From positions 310,001 to 374,000 of the forward strand of contig NZ_AP026866.1 in NCBI RefSeq assembly GCF_042849255.1: DNA of 64,000 nt, written 5' to 3'. Origin of the DNA: Oceaniferula spumae (lineage in GTDB: Bacteria; Verrucomicrobiota; Verrucomicrobiia; Verrucomicrobiales; Akkermansiaceae). Shown here piece by piece: positions 45,256-53,079 of the stretch. The notes beneath the pieces were generated by a model. That model was not told the origin of the DNA and ran no database searches. It worked only from the letters and a program-made list of their open reading frames with translations. Every line of letters starts with the position of its first letter. Within the stretch, counting starts at the first letter, position 1. Made by a program: the position numbers and the translations under genes.

Positions 45256-45849
45256 ATGAAGATACCACAAGTCATATTATTAGTTTTGATGATCTTGAAC
45301 CTGCCTATTTTGGCAGACAGCCCGGCTGGAGAGAGACCAAGAATATTTGTAAGTGAATACTGGAAGACTGTTACATTTTCTATGATACCTGGAAGGTACG
45401 CTTATACGCCGAATCGTGTGATGGTTAGCCCTCCCTATGGGGTAGCGCACAGGCTTCAACCGGATGGTTCGATGAAAGAGATTTATAGGGTTTCTGGATG
45501 GTATTCGCATCAGGTTTTCCTTTCGATGGATGGTAGTTACCTTGTGAGAATGGGGCCTTGGAGCCCGGGGGGAGAACTTTCCAAAAATCATGTCGCTGTT
45601 CAGTTCTACAAGGATGGTAAGCTCCTGAAAAGTTATTCGACATTTGATCTAGTAAAAGATCCTAAGAAGATTGAGCGCACAGTTAATCACTATTTCTGGA
45701 GAGGTCCTAAGTGCAAGTTAGAGTCGGATAATAAGTTCATATTAGACACCATAGATGGCCTCCGGTATGTGTTTGATGCTACAAGCGGTAAGATCATATC
45801 CAAGGAGATGATTAATAAGGCCGAACAAGGCGGTGCTGACGACCGTTAA
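45256..45849 (+). CDS. Cassette 9: exported 197-aa protein
   Basis: The product has a cleavable signal peptide (VILLVLMILNLPILA, cleavage likely near residue 21) and a beta-rich domain with repeated Trp/Gly turns: SEYWKTVTFSMIPG, VSGWYSHQVFLSMDGSYLV, RMGPWSPGGELSKN and VQFYKDGKLLKSYST. This is a beta-propeller-like pattern without a family I can name. The C-terminal EQGGADDR and the stop codon lie within attC9. Confidence 0.72.
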   Translation: MKIPQVILLVLMILNLPILADSPAGERPRIFVSEYWKTVTFSMIPGRYAYTPNRVMVSPPYGVAHRLQPDGSMKEIYRVSGWYSHQVFLSMDGSYLVRMGPWSPGGELSKNHVAVQFYKDGKLLKSYSTFDLVKDPKKIERTVNHYFWRGPKCKLESDNKFILDTIDGLRYVFDATSGKIISKEMINKAEQGGADDR

Positions 45850-45936
45850 CCGTCCTGAGTCCGAGACCGTTTTTGAGTTAAAACTATGAAGCAGTGGCGG
45901 CTTCCCTAGACGAATCGGTTGAGTTCTACGTCAGAG
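45820..45936 (+). repeat. attC9 recombination site (last, degenerate)
   Basis: The R'' core GCCGAAC (45820-45826) is followed by attC4-like internal sequence, but the closing R' reads GTCAGAG (45930-45936) rather than GTTRRRY. This ends the array; the degenerate core would recombine poorly. Confidence 0.82.
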
Positions 45937-45949
45937 AGGAATAACAGAA

Positions 45950-46822
45950 GTGAGACGTGCACGCACAGAATTCACAGATCTTCAGAAAGCGAAGATTTTC
46001 GTCCGAGACCGGGCTACATGCTGCTTTTCAGGGGTCAATTTGTGGTTGTTGGATTCGCCGCTACGGCCCGGTGTCCAGACCGATTGGGTGGATCACGTCC
46101 GGCCGTCAGCACGAGGCGGGCGATCTTCCGTAGACAACGGAGTATGCGCGTCACATACATACAATGCGAAAAAGCGGCACAATTCAGCTGACACATTCTT
46201 TCTGTTTGAAGAGGGGCAGCCGACCAGTGGCTACTTCGAGTTGTTCGGCCGGTTACCCATTGAACAGGAGTCACGATTGCTCCGGTTATCCGGGCTTGCC
46301 ATCGAAGACTGGTTTCTCAACCGGTCGTTGAGCCGGGTTTTTGAAGGGTTCTACGACCGGTGCTACAGAGATCGCTACGGATCGGACAACAAGCGTGATT
46401 TCCATTACTGGTATCGCGCCGCATACCGCAAACTAACCAAATATCAGCGGTTGGCGGCTAGCAGGCCGACTCTTGAAGATAGGGGCATCATAACCCGTCC
46501 GTCGCCTCTGGCCGGGCAATGGCTGCGCCTTCGCACTGCTTCCTCTGAGCCGGCTTTTTTAACGGTCATCGGGGAGATATATCCGGCATATAAGCGCAAT
46601 TTTGAGACTTGGGCTTCTTACTTCTGGGATTGCGAGTCACCGGACGAAGCTGGCCAGGTATACGAGACGGTCATGACCTCAGACGATGTTTGCGACGAGA
46701 TCAAGGGCTGCATGACGTGCGATTACCGACTCAGGCAAAAAAGAGGGGGCAGGGGCGTGACGGACACGTCCACGCCAATAGTTCCGGGGCAGAGTTTGCC
46801 TGATGGTTGGAACCCTGGTTAA
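45950..46822 (+). CDS. HNH-endonuclease-like protein
   Basis: The 290-aa product begins at a GTG with a purine-rich site upstream. Its first 95 residues form an HNH-type nuclease region: FTDLQKAKIFVRDRATCCFSG, then TDWVDHVRPSARGG (the central Asp-His) and VDNGVCASHTYNAKKRH (Asn, His and Lys). The remaining 190 residues are helical and aromatic-rich, with no family I recognise. It lies directly after the last attC and has none of its own, so it is either the DNA into which the array was inserted or the start of a cassette that lost its site. It could be a restriction-type or homing nuclease. Confidence 0.78.
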   Translation: MRRARTEFTDLQKAKIFVRDRATCCFSGVNLWLLDSPLRPGVQTDWVDHVRPSARGGRSSVDNGVCASHTYNAKKRHNSADTFFLFEEGQPTSGYFELFGRLPIEQESRLLRLSGLAIEDWFLNRSLSRVFEGFYDRCYRDRYGSDNKRDFHYWYRAAYRKLTKYQRLAASRPTLEDRGIITRPSPLAGQWLRLRTASSEPAFLTVIGEIYPAYKRNFETWASYFWDCESPDEAGQVYETVMTSDDVCDEIKGCMTCDYRLRQKRGGRGVTDTSTPIVPGQSLPDGWNPG

Positions 46823-46877
46823 AAGGTCCCGGTCCGGTTGCCTGTCAGCGGCGGTGGCTCCGAAAACCTTCCATAAT

Positions 46878-47528
46878 ATGATGAAAAGTGTATTCGTTTG
46901 TTTATTCCTGATTACTCAGAGTTTTGTCTTTTGTGGGGAGCAGGACAAAGATCCGTTTTCCCGACTAGATCCAAAGCCGGTTGACAGGTCAAAAGACCTC
47001 AAGTCTGATAGTTTCATCAGTAACGGTCTGCTTGCGGCCTTCAGGGAAAAACGTCTGGACAAGGGGAGCGGCAATAAGAAGTCATTGATCAGGATTGCCA
47101 TCAGGCGAAGCTTCCACTCCACTCTGATGTTTCAATGGTTTCCCGGTGAGTCCAGATTGCAGGTCAAGCGTCTCAAACCTCATGACGACCCGTTTGGCGA
47201 TTCATGGGGGGAACTTGATTTGGACCGCAGTGTGAAGCTGCCCGAAGCTCAACAGAAGCTTCTGAAGATTCTGTATTCCAATGCACCACTTGAAATCATG
47301 CCTCGGAATTTCTGGCAGCCTCAGGGACTAGATGGCTCTACATGGATATACGAATCTGCGGCAGAAGGCGGTTCGATATTGGTAGCACGCCGGAATCCGG
47401 TTGATCCTTCGGTGATTAGTATCGCCGACACCGGGATAAAGCCCGGGCGACTGTCGAAGGAGCTGCAGCTGACATCGTTCGCATTGATGCTGTGGACTCT
47501 CTCCGGCATTGATGAGGAGCCATACTGA
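46878..47528 (+). CDS. Unknown exported protein, 216 aa
   Basis: From the ATG at 46878 the product has a signal peptide (SVFVCLFLITQSFVFCG) and a mature part with no recognised domain. It includes IRIAIRRSFHSTLMFQWFPG, a PRNFWQPQGLDGSTWIYES stretch and a C-terminal helix. The longer frame from 46803 overlaps the HNH gene and lacks a signal sequence at its start, so I prefer the shorter start. Function unknown. Confidence 0.68.
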   Translation: MMKSVFVCLFLITQSFVFCGEQDKDPFSRLDPKPVDRSKDLKSDSFISNGLLAAFREKRLDKGSGNKKSLIRIAIRRSFHSTLMFQWFPGESRLQVKRLKPHDDPFGDSWGELDLDRSVKLPEAQQKLLKILYSNAPLEIMPRNFWQPQGLDGSTWIYESAAEGGSILVARRNPVDPSVISIADTGIKPGRLSKELQLTSFALMLWTLSGIDEEPY

Positions 47529-47648
47529 GGCGTGCGGAAAGCCATCAGCATGAAGTGCAACGCCAGATAGTCGGGCAATCCTTCGACAGGTGCTTTGGTT
47601 CAAGACCGGCAGCAATTCGGGCCGGTTGATACGCACAAAGATAACAAC

Positions 47649-47680
47649 AATGCCGTGTCCTGTCAGGTCGCGGCATTTTC
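47649..47680. terminator. Hairpin between convergent genes
   Basis: Arms of 7 bp (47649-47655 and 47671-47677), followed by a short T-run, lie between the plus-strand exported-protein gene and the minus-strand protease gene. A second GC-rich hairpin is near 47604-47629. Either or both may end the two transcripts. Confidence 0.5.
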
Positions 47681-47717
47681 GTGTACACGTGTTTCTGAAA
47701 ACCGGGGTGTGACGCGG

Positions 47718-49061
47718 TCACCTGTAGAGTTCCTCGACCGCTTGCGTCGCGCCCCGGGCGTTGGCTTCAACCCTGACCTGGTCGTCGGTGATGACGAGTG
47801 CCGCACTGATTGCAAAACCCAGGTTGTCGTTGCCGCCGACCTTCCAGGTGTTGACTCCGATCCAGTGATAGCGGTCACCCGATTTGACCAGTAGTGGTCC
47901 GCCACTGTTGCCGGGGTTGATGGCTGCATCGGTCTGGATGACGGCTCCGGATTCACGGATGGCGCTGATCTTTCCGAAAGTATGTGTTCCATGTAACTCG
48001 TTAGGCGATCCGACCGCGACAACGTCGTCACCAAGTCTGATCGGTATCGAGCCGGTGTATTCGAGGGTCTGGTAATCACGCCCCTCGACAAGCCCGGTTC
48101 CGTCTATCACCAGCCATGTCAGATCGAAATCATCCCGGCGTAAGGTAAAGTGCTCGACCGTCGCATACTTGCCACTGGCGAAAATTATCCTGAGGTCGTA
48201 GTTGCTGGTCTCTGGAGTTCCGTCATCGTCGCTTGCAGCCAGCTCCTCCAGTCCGAGCACATGGCGGTTGGTCACCAGGTAAAGCTTGTCCTTTATCTTG
48301 CCGATCACCACTGCCGAGCCGGTCCATCTGACGGTGTCGTTTGGTGACAGTGAGTCTTCTTCGATGAAGTAACCTCGAACGAACGGGGCGGAAAGCTTCA
48401 GAGACTCAAACGGAATCCCGGGTGTTTCCGGCGGGAGGGTTTCATTCCCCGTGACGGCGCTGTCTCCGCCCCGGTGATCTTTCTGCCATTGCACGTCCGC
48501 CAAGTAAGCCCAATGCAATCTCAGCAGGACGCACAAAAGCAACGCCCCGCATATGACGAGCTTGCGGGTTTTGGAATGGGCCGTGAGGGGGGATGCCATT
48601 GTCTGACTGTCGCAGATTTGATCCTGCAACCCTCCCTTGCCACGGGTTATGGCCATTCCGACCGCGACAAGTAAGTACCACAATAGGCAGAGCCACAGAA
48701 ACGGGTGTGATTCCGAGGGCGTCGTATACAGCAACTTGATAGCCAAGAGCGGAGCCCAGACAACGATGAACCTGAGCAAAATGAGTGCGGGCCCGGAGAA
48801 CTCATCAACCTTGTATCGAGTGATGGTGCCGGCAAGCAGCTTGCCCGGTGAGGCTCCGGTCAGGTGCGACGAGGTATACCAGACCAGCAGGAACGCCGCC
48901 CAGGCAAGAATCAGAGCCCAGAGGTTGGTTCCGATTATTCCCAATGCGATGCGCTCGAAGATGTCCAGAACAAGCAAATCGATCAATACTGCCGCAAAAC
49001 GTCTCCAGAACAGGGAGGGAGACTTGGGACCGTCTGAGAGTTGGATACTGTGGGGAGTCAT
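47718..49061 (-). CDS. RDD-domain membrane protein fused to trypsin-like serine protease
   Basis: The 447-aa product combines two modules. Residues 15-150 form an RDD-type membrane domain (FWRRFAAVLIDLLVLD, three to four hydrophobic helices, GASPGKLLAG). After another membrane helix (about 170-190), residues 250-430 form a trypsin-like protease: the catalytic His in YLVTNRHVL, Asp in DFDLTWLVI and Ser in INPGNSGGPLL. The active site would face the periplasm. This recalls DegP/HhoA-type envelope proteases with an unusual membrane anchor. The gene precedes a small membrane-protein gene on the same strand by 13 bp, so they are likely cotranscribed. Confidence 0.9.
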   Translation of the reverse strand: MTPHSIQLSDGPKSPSLFWRRFAAVLIDLLVLDIFERIALGIIGTNLWALILAWAAFLLVWYTSSHLTGASPGKLLAGTITRYKVDEFSGPALILLRFIVVWAPLLAIKLLYTTPSESHPFLWLCLLWYLLVAVGMAITRGKGGLQDQICDSQTMASPLTAHSKTRKLVICGALLLCVLLRLHWAYLADVQWQKDHRGGDSAVTGNETLPPETPGIPFESLKLSAPFVRGYFIEEDSLSPNDTVRWTGSAVVIGKIKDKLYLVTNRHVLGLEELAASDDDGTPETSNYDLRIIFASGKYATVEHFTLRRDDFDLTWLVIDGTGLVEGRDYQTLEYTGSIPIRLGDDVVAVGSPNELHGTHTFGKISAIRESGAVIQTDAAINPGNSGGPLLVKSGDRYHWIGVNTWKVGGNDNLGFAISAALVITDDQVRVEANARGATQAVEELYR

Positions 49062-49074
49062 GAAAACGGGCGGG

Positions 49075-49374
49075 TTATCTGTTGGAAAATGTGTTCTGCA
49101 TCCATGCCAGAAATAAAACAGCCCCCCATGCCCAGGGGTTTTTCAGCAAACGCAGGTACCACTCCGTGTCATCTCCGCCGGCCACAAGTTCCCTGTCATA
49201 AGTAATCGCACGTGACGCGAGTTCGCCCGGCGTTGATCGGAAGTCCATGAACCACCCGAATACAGCGGGAATGACCACCAAAACAACGAACACGAGTGTG
49301 GCGGTCCCCATGATCCACCACAGGGCAGTGAGGGCCTGTCGTTCAAACCGGGGGTTGGCGGGTTTCCAAATCAT
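49075..49374 (-). CDS. 99-aa two-pass membrane protein
   Basis: The product has two hydrophobic helices (LVFVVLVVIPAVFGWF, residues 26-42, and AWGAVLFLAWMQ near the C-terminus) separated by a polar loop. It lies just upstream of the RDD-protease gene on the same strand and may assist it. No family is recognised. Confidence 0.65.
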   Translation of the reverse strand: MIWKPANPRFERQALTALWWIMGTATLVFVVLVVIPAVFGWFMDFRSTPGELASRAITYDRELVAGGDDTEWYLRLLKNPWAWGAVLFLAWMQNTFSNR

Positions 49375-49483
49375 GGACTCTTACAAGGTTTGCACTTGGG
49401 TGGAACAGTGAAGTCTGGGGAGACTCGTTGCTCCCGTATCGGAGCAATAATTATGATCAGTTGATCTAACGTCAAGCTCCGAA

Positions 49484-49759
49484 ATGGGAGCAGACGACAA
49501 GAACCAGAACATCGTAGGGCCGGTCTTGCGCACTATGCGCGTCGAAGCGGGACTGTCCCAGGAGCAGTTGGCGGCGAAGATCCAGGTGCAGGGCTGGGAT
49601 CTCAGCAGGGCCGGACTGTCAAAGATCGAGTCCCGGTTGCGAAGAGTGAATGATGCGGAGCTGCTGGTTTTGTCCCGGGTTCTGGGGTGTGATCTGAAGG
49701 ATCTGTATCCATCCAGGGTGAACGGATTGCGCGACGTGCTGCGACAGGGGAAACCGTAG
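49484..49759 (+). CDS. XRE-family DNA-binding protein
   Basis: The 91-aa product is a compact helix-turn-helix of the XRE/Cro type: VGPVLRTMRVEAGLSQEQLA, then LSRAGLSKIESRLRRVNDAEL and VLSRVLGCDLKDLYP. A few basic residues end it. It is divergently oriented to the small membrane-protein gene (110 bp apart), which suggests it may regulate that promoter region. Confidence 0.85.
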   Translation: MGADDKNQNIVGPVLRTMRVEAGLSQEQLAAKIQVQGWDLSRAGLSKIESRLRRVNDAELLVLSRVLGCDLKDLYPSRVNGLRDVLRQGKP

Positions 49760-50061
49760 ACAAGCGTTCCGTCGGCGGGATCAATGCCTTTCTTGCGCGG
49801 ATATGCTCTGAATGGCTCACAGTACGCCGCTGACGTACGAAGGCCGTGAGACAGGATGGATTTTGCGCGGAGCATGCATCCGGCGCGTCAGGAGGCCGTT
49901 TCCAGGGCGGTTGGTTGTCGCACAATTCCACCGCCAGCAAGGTCACTGACCCGGCATTGCCAGCTGTGATGCCGCGCAGTCTGATGCAGTGATGTCGGCA
50001 CTGTCGGTGGGTGGTGCTGTGGTTCACATTCCGGAAGCTCCGGCACTTTTCCGACAGACAC
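49760..50061. other. Gene-free stretch
   Basis: I find no supportable gene in these 302 bp between the XRE gene and the terminator of the minus-strand operon. Frames here overlap on all strands because the DNA is GC-rich, and none shows recognisable protein features. Confidence 0.5.
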
Positions 50062-50094
50062 AAAAAAAAACGCCTGCCCCAGATCGGGCAGGCG
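50062..50094 (-). terminator. Terminator of the 50.1-52.9-kb operon
   Basis: Perfect 9-bp GC-rich arms (50071-50079 and 50086-50094) with a 6-nt loop are followed on the minus strand by nine T residues (50062-50070). The site is 40 bp after the stop of the 444-aa gene. Confidence 0.93.
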
Positions 50095-50134
50095 CTGTTT
50101 CCCGGCAAAAAGTCCGGGCGGTCTCACCACTCAA

Positions 50135-51469
50135 TCAGCCCCGGTCGGCCATTGGCAACTGCTCCCGGATGTTGGCGATGAACTCGTGCATGTCATTGGC
50201 GCTCACCAGATTGTCATCCAGCGTCACCAGCCCCTCGATCTCCAGCCGCGCCAAGACCTCGTCACGCTTTGCCGCCGAACCGAATCCCGTGGCGCGATGC
50301 AAGTCCCTCAGTTTCATGGAGCCACCGTCCTCCCTCAGCAGTTTCAATACCTTGCGTGTAGTGTTCACCGAGCAACCGGGCTCGATACCATGGCCGTGCC
50401 AGGCCAGGAACGCGAGACTGAGGGCCATACTTCTCAGTAACGAGTTGAAGAGGGTGTTGGCGAGTTCCGCAACACCCGGAACAGGATCGCCGCTGGCGGG
50501 ACCGGTGTACAGCGCCAGGGTCTCGCAGACGCTCTGCAGTTTGTGTATCGCTTCCAATATGCAGAACCTGTAGTTGACCGGCATCAACAGGAGTCGTTTC
50601 CAGATCCATTTCTGATAGTACCGGCACCACTTGTCTTCCGGCATGAGCGGGTAGTTACGCGGGATCAGGCCCGGAGTCTTCAGATGGAGTGCGAAATAGC
50701 TCATCCCCGGATAGTTCCGGAATTTGACTGGGGCGCTGCTGGTGTGAGGGAGGAAGAACAGGGGGTGCCCGAGTTCGAGCGCCGCGTCCACCAGCTTCTC
50801 ATCGAAATCGTCTGCATCCAGAGAACCGGACAGCGCCATGGACTTCGCCGTGAAATCGAGCCCGCGTCCGATACCCGACGGCTCGCGGATTTTCTGAGGC
50901 TCCCCGGACAGGTCGTGACGGAAGGCTTCCCAGTCCTGCTTGTCGTCCAGCAGCAGGGTGATCGAGTTGCGCGGGTCCGTGACAAGCCCCAGCTTCGGAT
51001 CGAATGCTCCGGCGTAGGGCCTGATGTCACCTTTGCCATATCCCGTGACCCTTGCGTCATGAAAGTAGCTTTCCCAGTCGGACAGGGGGGGCGACATCGG
51101 AAAGTCCTTCCGGTGTTGTTGGAGTGAGCGCACGGCAAAAAGCATGGCTGCGGGAGCCTGGGCGGGTGTTCCCCCGGCGAACCGGCCGGAGCCCCTGATG
51201 TCCGTGCGTTCGTCCTTCTGGTAATTGCAGAGTTTGCGGATTGCGTCCAGGACGGGATCTTCCGCACCGCCCGCGTTGACCAGTATCATGGAGGGGAGCT
51301 GGGCTGTGAGCCCCCGTGCCGCCATTTGCCAGTAGGACACTGTCATGGCGCTTGCCATTGCCTCCCGGGTCTCGGGGTCGTCGGAGCAGTTGAGCATGAA
51401 ATCATCCAGAACCTTGTAGACGGGTTCTGTGAACTGTTCGTAAGCGGTGGGTGGTGTTGTTGTCATCAT
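50135..51469 (-). CDS. Unknown 444-aa protein with C-terminal winged-helix-like segment
   Basis: I do not recognise the family. The product is soluble and mostly helical. Residues 5-60 contain a Trp/Tyr-rich helix pair, and the middle has repeated polar stretches (WESYFHDARVTGYGKGD). The last 85 residues look like a winged helix (TTRKVLKLLREDGGSMKLRDL, then RDEVLARLEIEGLVTLDDN). It overlaps the upstream 463-aa gene by 4 bp, so the two are translationally coupled. The partner has a similar C-terminal segment, which suggests that the two proteins are related or act together on DNA. Confidence 0.7.
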   Translation of the reverse strand: MMTTTPPTAYEQFTEPVYKVLDDFMLNCSDDPETREAMASAMTVSYWQMAARGLTAQLPSMILVNAGGAEDPVLDAIRKLCNYQKDERTDIRGSGRFAGGTPAQAPAAMLFAVRSLQQHRKDFPMSPPLSDWESYFHDARVTGYGKGDIRPYAGAFDPKLGLVTDPRNSITLLLDDKQDWEAFRHDLSGEPQKIREPSGIGRGLDFTAKSMALSGSLDADDFDEKLVDAALELGHPLFFLPHTSSAPVKFRNYPGMSYFALHLKTPGLIPRNYPLMPEDKWCRYYQKWIWKRLLLMPVNYRFCILEAIHKLQSVCETLALYTGPASGDPVPGVAELANTLFNSLLRSMALSLAFLAWHGHGIEPGCSVNTTRKVLKLLREDGGSMKLRDLHRATGFGSAAKRDEVLARLEIEGLVTLDDNLVSANDMHEFIANIREQLPMADRG

Positions 51470-52857
51470 GTTATGTCAAGTGTGAGTGGTGAGGTGTTGG
51501 CTGGAGTGTCGCTGAGGTGCCATTCGCCCCCGGAGTTGCCGACCTTGCCATCCTCGAGCAGGCCGGAGAGCAACCGGCGGCAGTCGGGGGCGGTCAGACG
51601 GTTGAACCTCCGTGTCAGGTCGCGCACCGTATGGGGGCCTTCCTCCAGTTTCAGAAGAATGCTTTCCCTGAGTTCGGAGTTCCGTGTCTCCTTGAACGAG
51701 TAGGTCATCACGTTTCTGGCATTGGCCATGCGCTGGATGAGGAGGCTGGCGAACTGCTCGATACCCTTGAGGTGTTTTTGTGCGTCTGTCTGGACGACGG
51801 GAGTTGCCGTCAGTTCGAGAACACCGAAGGCCAGCGTGGCCAGCAGGTTTCTGGCGCTTCCGCTGATTCCGGGGAGACTCTCCTCCATGCTCCTGAGGAA
51901 TTTCATCCACCGGTGTTGTGCGGGTGTGAAATTGATTTTGTGTAGCGTCGGATGGGGCGACTTGTGGTCGAGGCGCTTTCCGAAGCCCGACGCCAGCGCG
52001 CCCACGAACATGCTGTGCACATTTCCCAGGGGAGACGCCGGAGGGTCGCAGTCCGGAGCCACGGGCCCTGCATGACCGTCGACCAGCCACAGCATGCGGT
52101 CGAGCCATGCGACATGTTCTCCGCCGTTTTTTGCCAGTTCGTTCAGCATGTCACCGGGATCGGTCAGGATCAGGTTGCCACGGACGGTCTTGCCTCCCGC
52201 TCCGTCCGGATACCTCCCGTCCATGAGCGCGTCACAGAGGCTGGCTGTGCGCCCTGTGCCGGATGTGCGGGGCAGTCCCATGACCGCCAGGGGATGGCCC
52301 AGGTGCGTGCCGGAAAGTTGCTTCTCAAGCTGGGCCGGACCGGGGGCGGTGATCACGACCTTCGTGTTTCCGGTCAGTTCCCCGAAGTCCGGGTTCGGCG
52401 GGTGGCGGGTGACCGACGACCATTGGTTCGACCTGCTTGCCGTGCTTCCGGATTCGTCGCCGAGGATTCCCAGCAGCGCGTTCTCCGAATCGTTGGGCTG
52501 CGGTCTGTTCAGGAAATTCCTCAGCAGGGGCGGACCGAGCTGCTCCTGATTTCTTTTCATCGCCCGGACTCGTTCGAGTTGCGCGGTCAGGTTGTTCTGG
52601 CGGATTCGGAGGGGGTCGAGCACGTCGTCGGTGACCAGGCTCGAACTGAGCGGTCCTGACACCAGGATGTTGCAGCCGACGTGTGACACTTTCTTGTCGT
52701 CACTGAGAATGCCGCTACCCGGACGGGCGATGTTGGAGAGGGCGCAGAGCATGGACGCCAGGGTGTTGACGCCGGCGTTGATGTCACCTTCACCCAGCCC
52801 GACGGCGTCGAAGGTCCGGAGAAAGTGGATGAGCTTGTGTTGGTCTTCAGCTGTCAT
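51466..52857 (-). CDS. Unknown 463-aa protein, possibly DUF3987-like
   Basis: The product has a region (about residues 65-115) that recalls the start of DUF3987 proteins: CNILVSGPLSSSLVTDDVLD followed by a helix with QLERVRAMKRN, as in phage/plasmid primase-helicase relatives. The central part includes MGLPRTSGTGRTASLCDALMD, GGKTVRGNLILTDPG and GEHVAWLDRMLWLVDGH, which resembles a nucleotide-binding fold without a canonical P-loop. A C-terminal winged-helix-like segment (SILLKLEEGPHTVRDLTRRF) follows. It is the first gene of a two-gene operon. The DUF3987 suggestion is weak. Confidence 0.62.
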   Translation of the reverse strand: MTAEDQHKLIHFLRTFDAVGLGEGDINAGVNTLASMLCALSNIARPGSGILSDDKKVSHVGCNILVSGPLSSSLVTDDVLDPLRIRQNNLTAQLERVRAMKRNQEQLGPPLLRNFLNRPQPNDSENALLGILGDESGSTASRSNQWSSVTRHPPNPDFGELTGNTKVVITAPGPAQLEKQLSGTHLGHPLAVMGLPRTSGTGRTASLCDALMDGRYPDGAGGKTVRGNLILTDPGDMLNELAKNGGEHVAWLDRMLWLVDGHAGPVAPDCDPPASPLGNVHSMFVGALASGFGKRLDHKSPHPTLHKINFTPAQHRWMKFLRSMEESLPGISGSARNLLATLAFGVLELTATPVVQTDAQKHLKGIEQFASLLIQRMANARNVMTYSFKETRNSELRESILLKLEEGPHTVRDLTRRFNRLTAPDCRRLLSGLLEDGKVGNSGGEWHLSDTPANTSPLTLDIT

Positions 52858-53079
52858 ACGCTGTATTTTTGGTACGACAGGAAGTATAAGGTTTTCGGTG
52901 AAGGATGTACAGCGAAAACCGTAAAGATTAGTAGATTAGTCGAAATAAAGAAATGGCCGAAAACTATCTTGCTTAATGCTCTTATACATAAGTGCTGCCA
53001 CAACAGATGGGGCCTTGACTCAGGAATGCTAATGACAGAGGAGCTAACCACGTTAACTCAAAAGTCGTTCAAGATGCGG

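Larger units (their letters stand above)
40443..45936 (+). other. Array of nine integron gene cassettes (CALIN)
   Basis: Nine cassettes, all coding on the plus strand, each end in an attC site of 107-126 bp. Each attC is bounded by R''-type (consensus RYYYAAC) and R'-type (GTTRRRY) core sequences with internal complementary L boxes. Six of nine cassettes have an opening R' exactly complementary to their own R'', as expected for excisable circles. No intI gene is in the window, so this is a cluster of attC sites lacking an integrase. Most cassette products are unknown, as is usual for environmental cassettes. Confidence 0.93.

Noticed and set aside
40443..45936. Cassette repeats read as a CRISPR or transposon array
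   Set aside because: The repeated segments are 107-126 bp, separated by genes, and have integron core and L-box structure.
50543..51127. 194-aa plus-strand frame opposite the 444-aa gene
   Set aside because: Antisense shadow in GC-rich DNA; the minus-strand gene is coupled by a 4-bp overlap and followed by a terminator.
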